Positions 8,499 through 16,954 of a DNA stretch of 64,000 nucleotides are shown here, in pieces. The notes beneath the pieces were generated by a model that did no database searches, had not been told where the DNA came from, and worked only from the letters and a program-made list of their open reading frames with translations. This DNA comes from Brevibacillus_F sp035644815 (GTDB lineage Bacteria; Bacillota; Bacilli; Brevibacillales; Brevibacillaceae). Position numbers and translations under genes: made by a program. The DNA is taken from assembly GCA_035644815.1 (NCBI GenBank), contig DASQNU010000253.1:4939-68938 (forward strand). Direction: 5' to 3'. Each line of letters opens with the position of its first letter. The stretch's first letter is position 1.

Positions 8499-10665
8499 GT
8501 GGACGACCTTCTGTGCATGCATCGTGCTTGCTTACTCGCTTGCGCTCTGTACGCTCTCCACTTCAGACGTAATCCGGAATTATGACTATTTGAATGAAAA
8601 ATCCTATTTCGAGAGCTATTTTTTTACCAATGAACTTATGACGTTTTTTGAACTGATCAAATCCAAGCATATTCAATATAAAGATTATGCGGATAAGAGC
8701 TTAGGTGAAAAAATCGCAGCCTTGACTGAGGAAGACCTGCAAAATCTTGAGTACGAGATCACGCAATTGCCTGAGTATCAGGAGAGAGAAGCAGCGATCA
8801 TGGTGTTGGACCATCAGCTGCAGGATGAGGAATTAGCGTCTCAACCGGAGAAAAGAGCTCAGTTGCTGGCGGAAAAATCGCAAAAGGAATCCGAGCTGGT
8901 GTTAGCCAAAGAAAATTATGCCGATCAAATCAAACGCGGATATGTTACCTCCAAGGAAAACGAGTACGAGGAAATAGAAAAAAGCCTGCGCCTTCGCTCT
9001 AGTTCCTTCAAATACGCCATTGAAGATAATCATACGCATGAAGCGTATACGAATTACTCATCCGCGGAAGAACGTAAAACCGGCGAAGCGCATCCCATGT
9101 TGCGGTTGGATTTCCCGCAAACCTCCTTTGATAGCCCGGAACTGCAGTCCATCAATCGCTTTTTTCAAGAGCAAAACTGGAAGGGATACCTATTAGTCCC
9201 CCAAACGGCTGATGGATATAGTCAGGTGCATGCCGATTACGCCTACTTCAACAGCCTGAAGGATCGGATTTTGCAAGAATGCGCCATTGCCATTGTTTCG
9301 TTATTGATAGCCGTCGGCGGCCTCGTCTTTTTACGCGCCACAAATCAACGTGACATTGCGCTCATCTCCACATGCCGTGCTTTGGCAGACCGCATCCCGT
9401 TTGATTTTCGCATCGTTATCTTCTCTTTCGGCGGGCTATCTTTGCTCATCATCGTCACTGAACTCGACCGCTTCTTCTACCTTCCTCTCGAACCGAGGCA
9501 AGCGGTAATCCTTACATTTGTCGCAGGAGCCATCGCCTATCTGCTCGCAGAGGCCCAGGAATTTCTGCGGATTGCCAAGGATCAGGAAAAATGGCGGCAG
9601 CAATGGCGGTCTGGTTTCTTCTATCGGTTGATTCGTTTAGTGAAGGATAGCTTTCTGTATAAAAGCATTTTTGTTAGTATCGTGATCATTGCGGCACTGA
9701 CCGGTTTTTGGGGAACCCTGTTGGGGATCTTGCTCCTCCACGGCGGCGGGGAAGTGTTTCTGTTCACCTTTATTTACTCGATTCTGTATATGATCTTCGT
9801 CGTACCGTTTGTCCTGAGACGAGTGAGTATCTTCAACAAGATCCTCAAGGGCGCCGAGGAGATCGCCTCCGGCAACTTCCATTATCTGATCGAGGCAAAG
9901 GGTAACGGAAAGCTCTCGGAATTGGCGAGACATATGAATGAAATGAAGAATGGTTATCGGGAGATGCTCGATCAACAGATCAAAAGCGAGCGCTTAAAAT
10001 CAGAGCTGATCACCAACGTCTCCCATGACCTGAAAACGCCGCTGACCTCCATCATCAATTATATTGACCTGCTTGGCAAAAAGGAGCTGGCTGATGAGGA
10101 AGCGCAACAATACATCTCGGTACTGGATCGAAAAGCATCCCGGCTGAAGACGTTGATCGATGATCTGTTTGAAGCATCGAAAATGGCAAGCGGTTCCGTG
10201 GAGCTGCACTTGGAAAAAGTGAATGTCGTCGCCCTACTGAACCAAGCCATCGCCGAGTGCAGCGATCAAATCGAGGCTTCCTCGCTCGCGTTTCGCGTCT
10301 CCACGGATAAGCCGAAGATCTATGCACATCTGGACGGAAAGAAAACCTGGAGAGTCTTTGAGAATTTGATCAGCAACGCTCTTAAATATTCTTTGCCAAA
10401 TACCAGAGTCTATGTAACGGTATCCGAGCGTGAGGAAAACGTGACACTGACCATCCAAAACGTTTCCGCCTACGAACTCGATTTTGATGTAGACGAGATT
10501 TTCGAGCGATTTAAGCGAGGTGACCAGTCCAGACATACCGAAGGCTCCGGTCTCGGCCTCGCCATCGCCAAGAGCATCGTGGAGCTGCAAGGCGGCGAGC
10601 TTTCTATCCAGCTTGACGGCGATATGTTCAAGGTAATCATTGTGTTTCGCAAAGCTTATATGTAA
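8476..10665 (+). CDS. Membrane sensor histidine kinase with large sensor and extra membrane helices
   Basis: 729 residues with a TTG start that overlaps the response regulator; GGTGGTGTGGGGAA upstream fits translational coupling. A first membrane helix (about 10-28) is followed by a roughly 240-residue outside domain rich in charged helices, then several membrane helices between about 270 and 450, a HAMP-like segment, and the kinase core: H517 in SHDLKTPLTS, N-box RVFENLISNALKYS, and G-box GSGLGLAIAKS. Kinases with a long extracellular helical part and multiple later helices occur in cell-envelope stress systems of Bacillales, but no transporter or lantibiotic gene is next to it, so the signal is unknown. 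Confidence 0.9.
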   Translation: MVTKWKNKWTTFCACIVLAYSLALCTLSTSDVIRNYDYLNEKSYFESYFFTNELMTFFELIKSKHIQYKDYADKSLGEKIAALTEEDLQNLEYEITQLPEYQEREAAIMVLDHQLQDEELASQPEKRAQLLAEKSQKESELVLAKENYADQIKRGYVTSKENEYEEIEKSLRLRSSSFKYAIEDNHTHEAYTNYSSAEERKTGEAHPMLRLDFPQTSFDSPELQSINRFFQEQNWKGYLLVPQTADGYSQVHADYAYFNSLKDRILQECAIAIVSLLIAVGGLVFLRATNQRDIALISTCRALADRIPFDFRIVIFSFGGLSLLIIVTELDRFFYLPLEPRQAVILTFVAGAIAYLLAEAQEFLRIAKDQEKWRQQWRSGFFYRLIRLVKDSFLYKSIFVSIVIIAALTGFWGTLLGILLLHGGGEVFLFTFIYSILYMIFVVPFVLRRVSIFNKILKGAEEIASGNFHYLIEAKGNGKLSELARHMNEMKNGYREMLDQQIKSERLKSELITNVSHDLKTPLTSIINYIDLLGKKELADEEAQQYISVLDRKASRLKTLIDDLFEASKMASGSVELHLEKVNVVALLNQAIAECSDQIEASSLAFRVSTDKPKIYAHLDGKKTWRVFENLISNALKYSLPNTRVYVTVSEREENVTLTIQNVSAYELDFDVDEIFERFKRGDQSRHTEGSGLGLAIAKSIVELQGGELSIQLDGDMFKVIIVFRKAYM

Positions 10666-10670
10666 ACAGA

Positions 10671-10701
10671 CAGGCGTCCCTCCATGGAGGACGCCTGTTT
10701 T
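10671..10701 (+). terminator. Intrinsic terminator after histidine kinase
   Basis: CAGGCGTCC paired with GGACGCCTG, then TTTT, five bases after the stop codon. Confidence 0.9.
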
Positions 10702-10881
10702 CGTGCAACCAAAGCTCTGGTACGCCCACTCCCATTTACAGAGTGAGCAATGTCACGGCAGCATTTTGTCATCGAATTATCATAGAAAGCAGCAGTTTCC
10801 TCGCTTTTCTCCCTTTCTTTTTTCATGGTAAGATGAAGAGTGATGTTTTCCAGCAGCGGCCTTTAGAAGGAGAGAAACCCG

Positions 10882-11736
10882 ATGAACGAAAAAAAGACCT
10901 ATAAAATTAAAAAAGTCATTAGCAACAATGCTCTCCTCGCGATTGACCATTCTGGCAATGAGGTTATCCTGCTCGGAAAAGGCATCGGATTTCAACGGAC
11001 GAAAAATGACATCATCCCGCAAAGCGACGCCATCGAAAAGGTGTTCATCCCTTCCTCGGCCAATAACCGGGAAGCCATGCTGCAGCTTTTCTCCGAAACT
11101 GGCGATGACTTGATGAACGTGATCAATTCTTATTTAGAGATCGTTGAAAGGGCTTTCGATCAAGAGCTGACGCAGCAGTTTGTGTTCTCCTTTATCGATC
11201 ACATTACCTTTGCGATCAAACGGATTCAGCAAGGGATTCGCATCTATAATCCTTTCTTGCACGAGGTAAAAAACCTTTACCCTTTGGAATACGCTCTCGC
11301 AGAAAAATTGCTGCCACTGATCAAGGACAAGCTGCACATTGAGCTGCCCGAGGATGAGCTTGGCTTCATCACGCTCCACCTGCGGACGATCAAAAGCAAT
11401 CAGAGCATCGCTGAGATGAACCAGTTTTCCCAATTAATCACAACCTTGGTGGAGCTAATCGAAGAAGAGCTTTCGATTGCGATCAACAAGACCTCTACGG
11501 ACTATGCCCGACTGGTGACCCATATTCGTTTTGCTATTGACCGGGCACAAAAACAGCAAGGACTAGGGGAGAATCACCCGCTCAGCGCCTTGCTGCAGCG
11601 CGAATACCCGATTTGCTACAATCTGAGCTATAAATTGGTCAAAATCATGCAAAATGAGCTTAAGCTGGATATTTCCGAAGCTGAAGTCAGCTATCTAACC
11701 CTGCACATCCAGCGTCTCGCCAAAGATGTTAACTAA
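10882..11736 (+). CDS. glcT: GlcT-type transcription antiterminator (BglG family)
   Basis: 284 residues. Residues 1-60 are the RNA-binding CAT domain (KIKKVISNNALLAI ... GKGIGFQ), followed by two PTS regulation domains (about 70-170 and 175-284) with the conserved histidines in contexts such as FIDHITFAI, FITLHLRTI, LVTHIRFAI and YLTLHIQRL. The family binds a RAT hairpin in ptsG leader RNA and prevents termination when glucose is being transported. A textbook RAT lies in front of the ptsG gene at 14936 in this window, so the partner is identified by sequence. AGAAGGAGAG precedes the ATG. Confidence 0.92.
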   Translation: MNEKKTYKIKKVISNNALLAIDHSGNEVILLGKGIGFQRTKNDIIPQSDAIEKVFIPSSANNREAMLQLFSETGDDLMNVINSYLEIVERAFDQELTQQFVFSFIDHITFAIKRIQQGIRIYNPFLHEVKNLYPLEYALAEKLLPLIKDKLHIELPEDELGFITLHLRTIKSNQSIAEMNQFSQLITTLVELIEEELSIAINKTSTDYARLVTHIRFAIDRAQKQQGLGENHPLSALLQREYPICYNLSYKLVKIMQNELKLDISEAEVSYLTLHIQRLAKDVN

Positions 11737-11885
11737 GTGAGTTCCTGTTCCGTTCTGATACAAGCATGGATGATGATCCTGGTCTGCAGTGTGCTGTCGA
11801 TCAGATTCATATTTCATGCTTTTTTGGTATTTGGCCGTTTGGGCGATACTAAACATCAAATTGATGAAATGAGGAGAATCCAGAT

Positions 11886-12152
11886 ATGATCCAAAAAGTA
11901 TTTACCGTCCAAAATCATATGGGCATTCATGCTCGCCCTGCCACAAAGCTTGTCCAGGCAGCCAACACGTTCCCGTGTGAAATTATCATCGAAAAGGACG
12001 GAAAACGTATTAACGGAAAAAGCATCATGGGCGTGATGGCAATGGCGGCGATGTATCAGGATCGGCTAACTGTCACGACAGATGGCGAAGGTGAGGCAGA
12101 AGCGATCGCGGCGATTGGCGAGATTATTGAAGCGTCTCATGAGGAAGCGTAG
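11886..12152 (+). CDS. ptsH: Phosphocarrier protein HPr
   Basis: 88 residues, standard HPr length. His15 in MGIHARPAT is the site phosphorylated by enzyme I; Ser46 in NGKSIMGV is the regulatory site used by HPr kinase, so the protein can act with CcpA in carbon catabolite repression. GAGGAGAATCC precedes the ATG. ptsI does not follow it, unlike the usual ptsHI order; the next element is a dispersed repeat. It lies between glcT and the oppositely oriented ptsG. Confidence 0.95.
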   Translation: MIQKVFTVQNHMGIHARPATKLVQAANTFPCEIIIEKDGKRINGKSIMGVMAMAAMYQDRLTVTTDGEGEAEAIAAIGEIIEASHEEA

Positions 12153-12172
12153 CGTTTTTGGGTTTTTGCATA

Positions 12173-12310
12173 CATAGTGGTGGGGGAAAGGAAGAGCGGG
12201 CGGGGCTGCGTTCTTGCCACACCCGCAAGGGAGTGGTAACTGTCCGGTTCCGCTTCAGTAGGTGTGACAAAGACTCCGCCCGTCCCGTTCTTCCCTTCCT
12301 CACGTGGCTG
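12173..12310. repeat. Dispersed palindromic repeat, copy A (short form)
   Basis: Shortest of six copies in the window. It keeps the outer arms (GGGGGAAAGGAAGAGCGGG at the left, CCCGTTCTTCCCTTCC at the right) and the inner blocks TTCTTGCCACACC and GGTGTGACAAAGACT, but lacks the whole central hairpin with the CAAAAACGGTAC arms, being about 95 bases shorter than the others. It lies between ptsH and a convergent hypothetical gene. Confidence 0.9.
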
Positions 12311-12332
12311 TAGCACTCATCCTACCCAAACC

Positions 12333-12370
12333 AAAAAAAGGCAGTGGTGGCTTAGACTCCGCTGCCTTTC
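12333..12370 (-). terminator. Intrinsic terminator of the 85-residue hypothetical gene
   Basis: AAAGGCAG and CTGCCTTT arms around a loop; on the minus strand the stem is followed by a run of T. It lies just after the stop at 12393. Confidence 0.8.
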
Positions 12371-12392
12371 TTACGACCGATATTCCGTCGCT

Positions 12393-12650
12393 TTAATGAA
12401 TAACCTTATACTTCTGCAAGGCTTCATCCTCATACAAAAGATTCTCTGTCACTTCCTCGTCTAAATCAACGAAGATATGCTCATCGCCATTATCATTTTC
12501 CTTCCGTACATAAGCTCCATTTATTTCTGTATCCTCTGCCATAGAAATAAGTGTGCTTTGAGACACAAGCATTTCAACCCCATCTTTCACAATAACAAAT
12601 CCAAAGCCCTTCCGTTCTCTAGTCAATACTAGTGCCGTAACCGTTATCAC
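12393..12650 (-). CDS. Hypothetical small acidic protein
   Basis: 85 residues with a GTG start preceded by GGGGGAAAT, and a terminator right after the stop, both of which support a real gene. The N-terminal half is beta-rich (VTALVLTRERKGFGFVIV) and the C-terminal half is acidic (HIFVDLDEEVTENLL). No motif that I recognise; cytoplasmic, no cysteines. It stands alone between two repeats and its function cannot be stated. Confidence 0.6.
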   Translation of the reverse strand: MITVTALVLTRERKGFGFVIVKDGVEMLVSQSTLISMAEDTEINGAYVRKENDNGDEHIFVDLDEEVTENLLYEDEALQKYKVIH

Positions 12651-12766
12651 GATCGATTTCCCCCCATACGTACGGTTATGTTATTTGCTTTATTCTGTTT
12701 TTCTGTGTTACTATCCTGCTCTTGCCCTCAAGGGATTCCAAGCTTTTATACGGCCTCGGCTACGCA

Positions 12767-12850
12767 GGCAAGCATGTTTTGAAACGGAGCGCCTGCGAAA
12801 GCCCAACCCAGAGGGCGTAGAATGAAGCGGAGTTTCGAAATATGCTTGCC
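12767..12850. repeat. Small inverted-repeat element, family 2, long copy
   Basis: Ends are inverted copies: GGCAAGCATGTTTTGAAAC at the left and its near-complement ending ATATGCTTGCC at the right (17 of 19 positions match). The right half shares GAAGCGGAGTTTC and the following CCCCAC-ACAGC with the shorter copy at 56327. It lies between the hypothetical gene and the ptsG terminator. Confidence 0.65.
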
Positions 12851-12874
12851 CCACAACAGCCCCATTGCATGATC

Positions 12875-12910
12875 AAAAAAAGCTGCCGTCATTGAAATGA
12901 CAGCAGCCTT
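12875..12910 (-). terminator. Intrinsic terminator of ptsG
   Basis: On the minus strand GGCTGCTGTCAT, loop, ATGACGGCAGC, then seven T. Begins just after the ptsG stop codon. Confidence 0.9.
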
Positions 12911-12917
12911 TACGATG

Positions 12918-14936
12918 TTACCCGTTTTGCTTAATGTGAACCGTACGTTTTTCGTGATCAACGCTAACCGTTTCCCCATCTCTCAGGTTGGTAAAGACGA
13001 TCGGCGTAATGATGGATGGTGCATTCTTTTTGATGTAATCCAGATCGACCTTTAACAGAGGTTGTCCCTTTGTTACGTAGTCGCCTTCATTCACCAGCGC
13101 TTCGAATCCTTCACCATTCAGCTTCACCGTATCAATTCCTACGTGAATCAGGATTTCACGTCCCAGATCGGAGACGATCCCCATCGCGTGCTTGGTGTGG
13201 AACAGGTTGGCCACTTTGCCGTCTACAGGAGAAACGACGGTTCCATCGGTTGGATCAATGGCAAAGCCATCGCCCATCAGTTTCTGTGAGAACATCGCAT
13301 CCGGTACTTCTTCAATCGGCAAGATCGTACCTTGCAGCGGTACCATGATGTCTTCTTTTTGACCGGCTTCTGTATCCACGACGGCTGGACGCGTATCAGT
13401 TGTCGTAGTCGCACGTGGTGCTCTGCCTTGCATAATATCCGCAATTTGCGATTTCAGATTGTCTGATTTTGGACCAAAAATTGCTTGAATGTTGTTTCCT
13501 ACTTCAAGCACACCGGATGCACCCAGACTCTTCAATCGGTTTTTATCTACTTCTTTGATGTCATTTACAGATACGCGCAGACGTGTAATGCACGCATCCA
13601 GATGGGCGATATTGCTTGGACCACCCATCGCTTCGAGGACGTTAGCTGCAAGCTCGCCCGCTTCTACATTACCGCCAGCTTTATTTTCTTCCGTAACATC
13701 CTCACGACCTGGCGTTTTCAAGTTGAACTTGCGAATCGCAAAGCGGAAACCGAAGTAGTAAATGACCGCAAAAGCCAAACCTACCGGGAAGACCAACCAC
13801 CATTCAGTACGGTTAGGCAGCACACCGAACAACAGGAAGTCAATCACACCACCGGAGAAGGTCATCCCGATTTTTACATTCAGGATTTGCATGATCATGA
13901 AAGACAATCCGGCAAATACGGTGTGAATCGCGAACAGCACTGGCGCTACAAACAGGAAGGAGAACTCGATTGGCTCGGTAATCCCGGTCAGGAAAGAGGT
14001 CAATGCTGCGGAACCCATGATCCCTGCCACCAGTTTCTTTTGCTCCGGACGCGCTTCATGGTAGATCGCCAACGCCGCTGCTGGCAAACCGAACATCATG
14101 AATGGGAATTTCCCTACCATGAACGTACCTGCGGTGAGGGTAACTCCGTCTTTAATTTGTTCAAAGAAGATTTTTTGGTCTCCGCGAATGATTTGTCCTG
14201 CTGCATTCGTATATTCTCCGAATTCATACCAGAACGGTGAGTAGAAAATATGGTGCAGACCAAAAGGAATTAAAGCGCGTTCAATGATACCAAAGATAAG
14301 GGCTGCCATTGTCGGGTTGGCATCAATCATATTGTGGGAGAAAGCGTTGAGTCCCCCTTGGATGGGCGGCCAGATGAACACCATCAGAATCCCGAGAATC
14401 AGCGAGAACACGGAGGTAATGATCGGAACGAATCGTTTACCCGCAAAGAAACCGAGATACGAAGGAAGCTCAATTTTGTAATATTTGTTGTACATCGCTG
14501 CGGCTAAGATCCCAATTATGATCCCGCCGAATACCCCTGTTTGGATCGTTGGGATACCAAGTACATTGGCAAGAGACGGATCTTTCGCGATTTGTTCTTG
14601 CGTTACCCCAGCGATCACGCTCATCGTCACGTTCATGATCAAGTATCCGATGATCGCTGCCAGACCGGCTACCCCTTCTCCGCCAGCCAGACCGACGGCT
14701 ACACCGACTGCAAACAGCAGCGAAAGGTTAGAAAATACGATATTGCCCGCTTGCTCCATCACGCTGGCAATCAATTGCACCCAGTGCGCTTCCAGAAACG
14801 GCATCTGGGCAAGCAAGGTTGGGTTGTGAAGCGCATTCCCGAATGCGAGCAGAATCCCCGCTGCCGGCAAAATCGCTACTGGCAGCATCAATGCTTTCCC
14901 TACTTTTTGCAGGGTACCAAAAGCATTTTTAAACAT
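12918..14936 (-). CDS. ptsG: Glucose-specific PTS enzyme IICBA
   Basis: 672 residues. Transports glucose across the membrane while phosphorylating it. Order: EIIC membrane domain (about 1-390, many helices, GITEPIEFSFLFVAP loop), EIIB (about 415-495, phosphocysteine in DACITRLRVSV), and EIIA (about 525-672, active His in ILIHVGIDTVKL). GAGGAG lies before the ATG. Expression should be controlled by GlcT through the leader at 15037-15136. A fused EIIA of this type can also serve other PTS transporters that lack their own. Confidence 0.95.
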   Translation of the reverse strand: MFKNAFGTLQKVGKALMLPVAILPAAGILLAFGNALHNPTLLAQMPFLEAHWVQLIASVMEQAGNIVFSNLSLLFAVGVAVGLAGGEGVAGLAAIIGYLIMNVTMSVIAGVTQEQIAKDPSLANVLGIPTIQTGVFGGIIIGILAAAMYNKYYKIELPSYLGFFAGKRFVPIITSVFSLILGILMVFIWPPIQGGLNAFSHNMIDANPTMAALIFGIIERALIPFGLHHIFYSPFWYEFGEYTNAAGQIIRGDQKIFFEQIKDGVTLTAGTFMVGKFPFMMFGLPAAALAIYHEARPEQKKLVAGIMGSAALTSFLTGITEPIEFSFLFVAPVLFAIHTVFAGLSFMIMQILNVKIGMTFSGGVIDFLLFGVLPNRTEWWLVFPVGLAFAVIYYFGFRFAIRKFNLKTPGREDVTEENKAGGNVEAGELAANVLEAMGGPSNIAHLDACITRLRVSVNDIKEVDKNRLKSLGASGVLEVGNNIQAIFGPKSDNLKSQIADIMQGRAPRATTTTDTRPAVVDTEAGQKEDIMVPLQGTILPIEEVPDAMFSQKLMGDGFAIDPTDGTVVSPVDGKVANLFHTKHAMGIVSDLGREILIHVGIDTVKLNGEGFEALVNEGDYVTKGQPLLKVDLDYIKKNAPSIITPIVFTNLRDGETVSVDHEKRTVHIKQNG

Positions 14937-15036
14937 AACAGCTCCTCTTTTCTGCTAACGTAGCTTTATTTCCTTGCACGTAGTATGTGCCAGGGGAAAA
15001 GGAAAAATCAGTGCGAATGCAGAGTCAACCAAAAGC

Positions 15037-15118
15037 AAAAAGGCATGAGGAAAACAACAGCAACGATGCGTATACGGGTAATACACCCGACGCTTCATCA
15101 CGTTATTTTTCTCATGCC
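15037..15118 (-). terminator. Leader terminator of ptsG, overlapped by the RAT
   Basis: On the minus strand GGCATGAG (end of the RAT) pairs with CTCATGCC, followed by TTTTT, with a long partly paired loop (GCGTCGGGTGTA/TACCCGTATACGC). It lies about 100 bases before the ptsG start codon and is the expected OFF structure of the GlcT switch. Confidence 0.88.
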
Positions 15119-15136
15119 TGATCGAATCAGTAACAC
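15111..15136 (-). promoter_or_regulatory. RAT (ribonucleic antiterminator) for GlcT
   Basis: Minus strand reads GTGTTACTGATTCGATCAGG followed by CATGAG, the classic RAT stem-loop of ptsG leaders. Its 3' part forms the 5' arm of the terminator at 15037-15118, so the two structures exclude each other. Confidence 0.9.
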
Positions 15137-15309
15137 GCAACATATAGAGTTATCAAGTAATAACAGTACAGATAAGCCAAGGATGAAAGCCTTTGCAAAG
15201 GAAAGGCTGACGCTTTGCTCCGCAACCCAATTTTTCAAATTCCTGAAGATAATGTACCACCTGATGAATCATTTATCAAGCATGTATTTTGTGAAACTTT
15301 TCCCAACAT

Positions 15310-15999
15310 CTACCGAATGTAAGACATCAACTGTTGGAGCTCTTGCGGGGTTAAATTGCGCCAGTGCCCTATTTTCAAACCATCCAAGCGGATATTCATG
15401 ATACGGATACGCTCCAGTTTCATCACCCGGTAGCCAAACACTTCACACATGCGGCGAATCTGTCTGTTTAACCCTTGGGTAAGGATAATCCGGAACACGC
15501 GATCATCGAGGCGCGATACCTTGCACGGCTTTGTTTTTGTGCCTAGAATCTTTACGCCGCTGGACATTCCCTGTACGAACTCAGGAGTAATGGGGCGATT
15601 CACGGTCACAATATATTCCTTCTCATGATTGTTTTCGGCTCGCAAAATCTTGTTAACGATGTCGCCATCATTTGTCAGCAGAATCAAACCTTGTGAATCT
15701 TTATCGAGACGGCCGATAGGGAAGATTCTCTCCGGATGATTGATAAAATCAATGATGTTGCCTTCCACATGCCTTTCTGTCGTGGACGTTATCCCTACAG
15801 GCTTGTTTAATGCAATATAAACCGGTTTCTTTTTCTTTCCGAGCGGTTTTCCGTCGACACGCACATCGTCACCAGGCTCTGCCGTGCTGCCCAGCTCCGC
15901 CACCACGCCATTGATGGTGACGCGTCCGTCTTGAATCCATTTATCTGCTTCCCGTCTTGAACAGATCCCCGTTTCACTGATGAACTTATTGATTCTCAT
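15310..15999 (-). CDS. rluF: 23S rRNA pseudouridine synthase, RluF type
   Basis: 229 residues from the ATG at 15999. I prefer this start over an upstream one at 16062 because AAGGGA precedes it and family proteins begin at MRINKFISETG. An S4 RNA-binding domain (1-60, GICSRREADKWI) is followed by the RsuA-type catalytic domain with the active Asp in IGRLDKDSQGLILLTNDG. C-terminal QGLNRQIRRMCEVFGY is the usual RluF/RluB motif. It converts a specific uridine of 23S rRNA to pseudouridine; assignment to RluF rather than RluB rests on length and the lack of a long tail. Confidence 0.85.
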   Translation of the reverse strand: MRINKFISETGICSRREADKWIQDGRVTINGVVAELGSTAEPGDDVRVDGKPLGKKKKPVYIALNKPVGITSTTERHVEGNIIDFINHPERIFPIGRLDKDSQGLILLTNDGDIVNKILRAENNHEKEYIVTVNRPITPEFVQGMSSGVKILGTKTKPCKVSRLDDRVFRIILTQGLNRQIRRMCEVFGYRVMKLERIRIMNIRLDGLKIGHWRNLTPQELQQLMSYIR

Positions 16000-16179
16000 G
16001 CGTTGAAATCCCTTCTTATCCACAATAATCGTATGTAAGTCAGCTTCGGGCTCGTCCCACATTCATTGTTGCCGAAAGCACCCATGCGGTATCCCTGCTT
16101 CTCTACTGTATCAGAACATACACGGAAAAGTGTATAATGGATTCACAATGTTGGAAATACCTGAGTCGCGAGGTGTGGC

Positions 16180-16929
16180 ATGTTTACAAGTGAAAAAATC
16201 GCCAGTTTCTCCGAGCTTGAATTCATGCTGTATAACTATATCATTCTTCATGCCCACAAAATCGTATATATGCGGGTACGCGATCTCGCCAAGGAAACAC
16301 ATGTCTCGACCACGACGATCCTCCGTTTCTGCCGCAAGCTGGGGTGTGACGGATTTTCCGAATTCAAGGTCAAATTGAAGCTGTATCTGGAGGAAAATGA
16401 AAAGCATCAGCTCGCCAGCACCAAGCATGTCGCCAAAGAATTCCTCACTCGCACACTCTCGCAAGACTACGACGAGAGCATCAACAAATTATCCGCGTTG
16501 ATCGCAGAGGCCAAGCATGTGATCTTTATCGGCGTTGGCAGTTCAGGCATTCTGGCAGAGTATGGAGCCCGCTTTTTCTCCAATTTGAAAAAGTTTTCCC
16601 TGCATATCAAAGATCCCTTCTTCCCGATCCATGGGCAGGTGTTAAAAGACAGTGTTACCATCGTCTTATCCGTCTCCGGCGAAACGCCCACTACCTTGTC
16701 CCAAGTCCATCAGTTCAAGGAAGAAGGCAGCGTTATTATTAGCATCACGAATCAAACCCATTGCACACTAAGCAGCATATCTGACTATAACCTGTCCTAC
16801 TATGTCACACCGGAGTACATGGGTGACGCCAACATCACCACGCAGATTCCCGTTGTCTTTCTGCTGGAGACACTGGCCAAAGCGACGTATACCCAGCTTC
16901 AAAAGGAAAAGCCGTCGCAGAGCGAATAG
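16180..16929 (+). CDS. RpiR/MurR-family transcription regulator
   Basis: 249 residues. An N-terminal helix-turn-helix (about 25-75, RVRDLAKETHVSTTTILRFC) is followed by a SIS sugar-phosphate-binding domain (about 105-230, IFIGVGSSGILAEYGA and VLSVSGETPTT). Such regulators sense phosphorylated sugars. It converges on the beta-glucoside operon (16951-20991), so control of that operon is the natural inference; a mirrored operator pair lies in the operon's promoter region. The ribosome binding site is weak (GAGGTG). A strong hairpin overlaps its stop codon and probably terminates both units. Confidence 0.88.
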   Translation: MFTSEKIASFSELEFMLYNYIILHAHKIVYMRVRDLAKETHVSTTTILRFCRKLGCDGFSEFKVKLKLYLEENEKHQLASTKHVAKEFLTRTLSQDYDESINKLSALIAEAKHVIFIGVGSSGILAEYGARFFSNLKKFSLHIKDPFFPIHGQVLKDSVTIVLSVSGETPTTLSQVHQFKEEGSVIISITNQTHCTLSSISDYNLSYYVTPEYMGDANITTQIPVVFLLETLAKATYTQLQKEKPSQSE

Positions 16930-16954
16930 GAGGCTCTGCAACGGCTCATTTTAT
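16910..16954. terminator. Bidirectional terminator overlapping the RpiR-type gene stop
   Basis: AGCCGTCGCAGAGC pairs with GCTCTGCAACGGCT with one mismatch, followed by a T-rich stretch. The left arm is inside the last codons of the regulator; the right edge touches the 3' end of the ROK gene. Confidence 0.8.
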
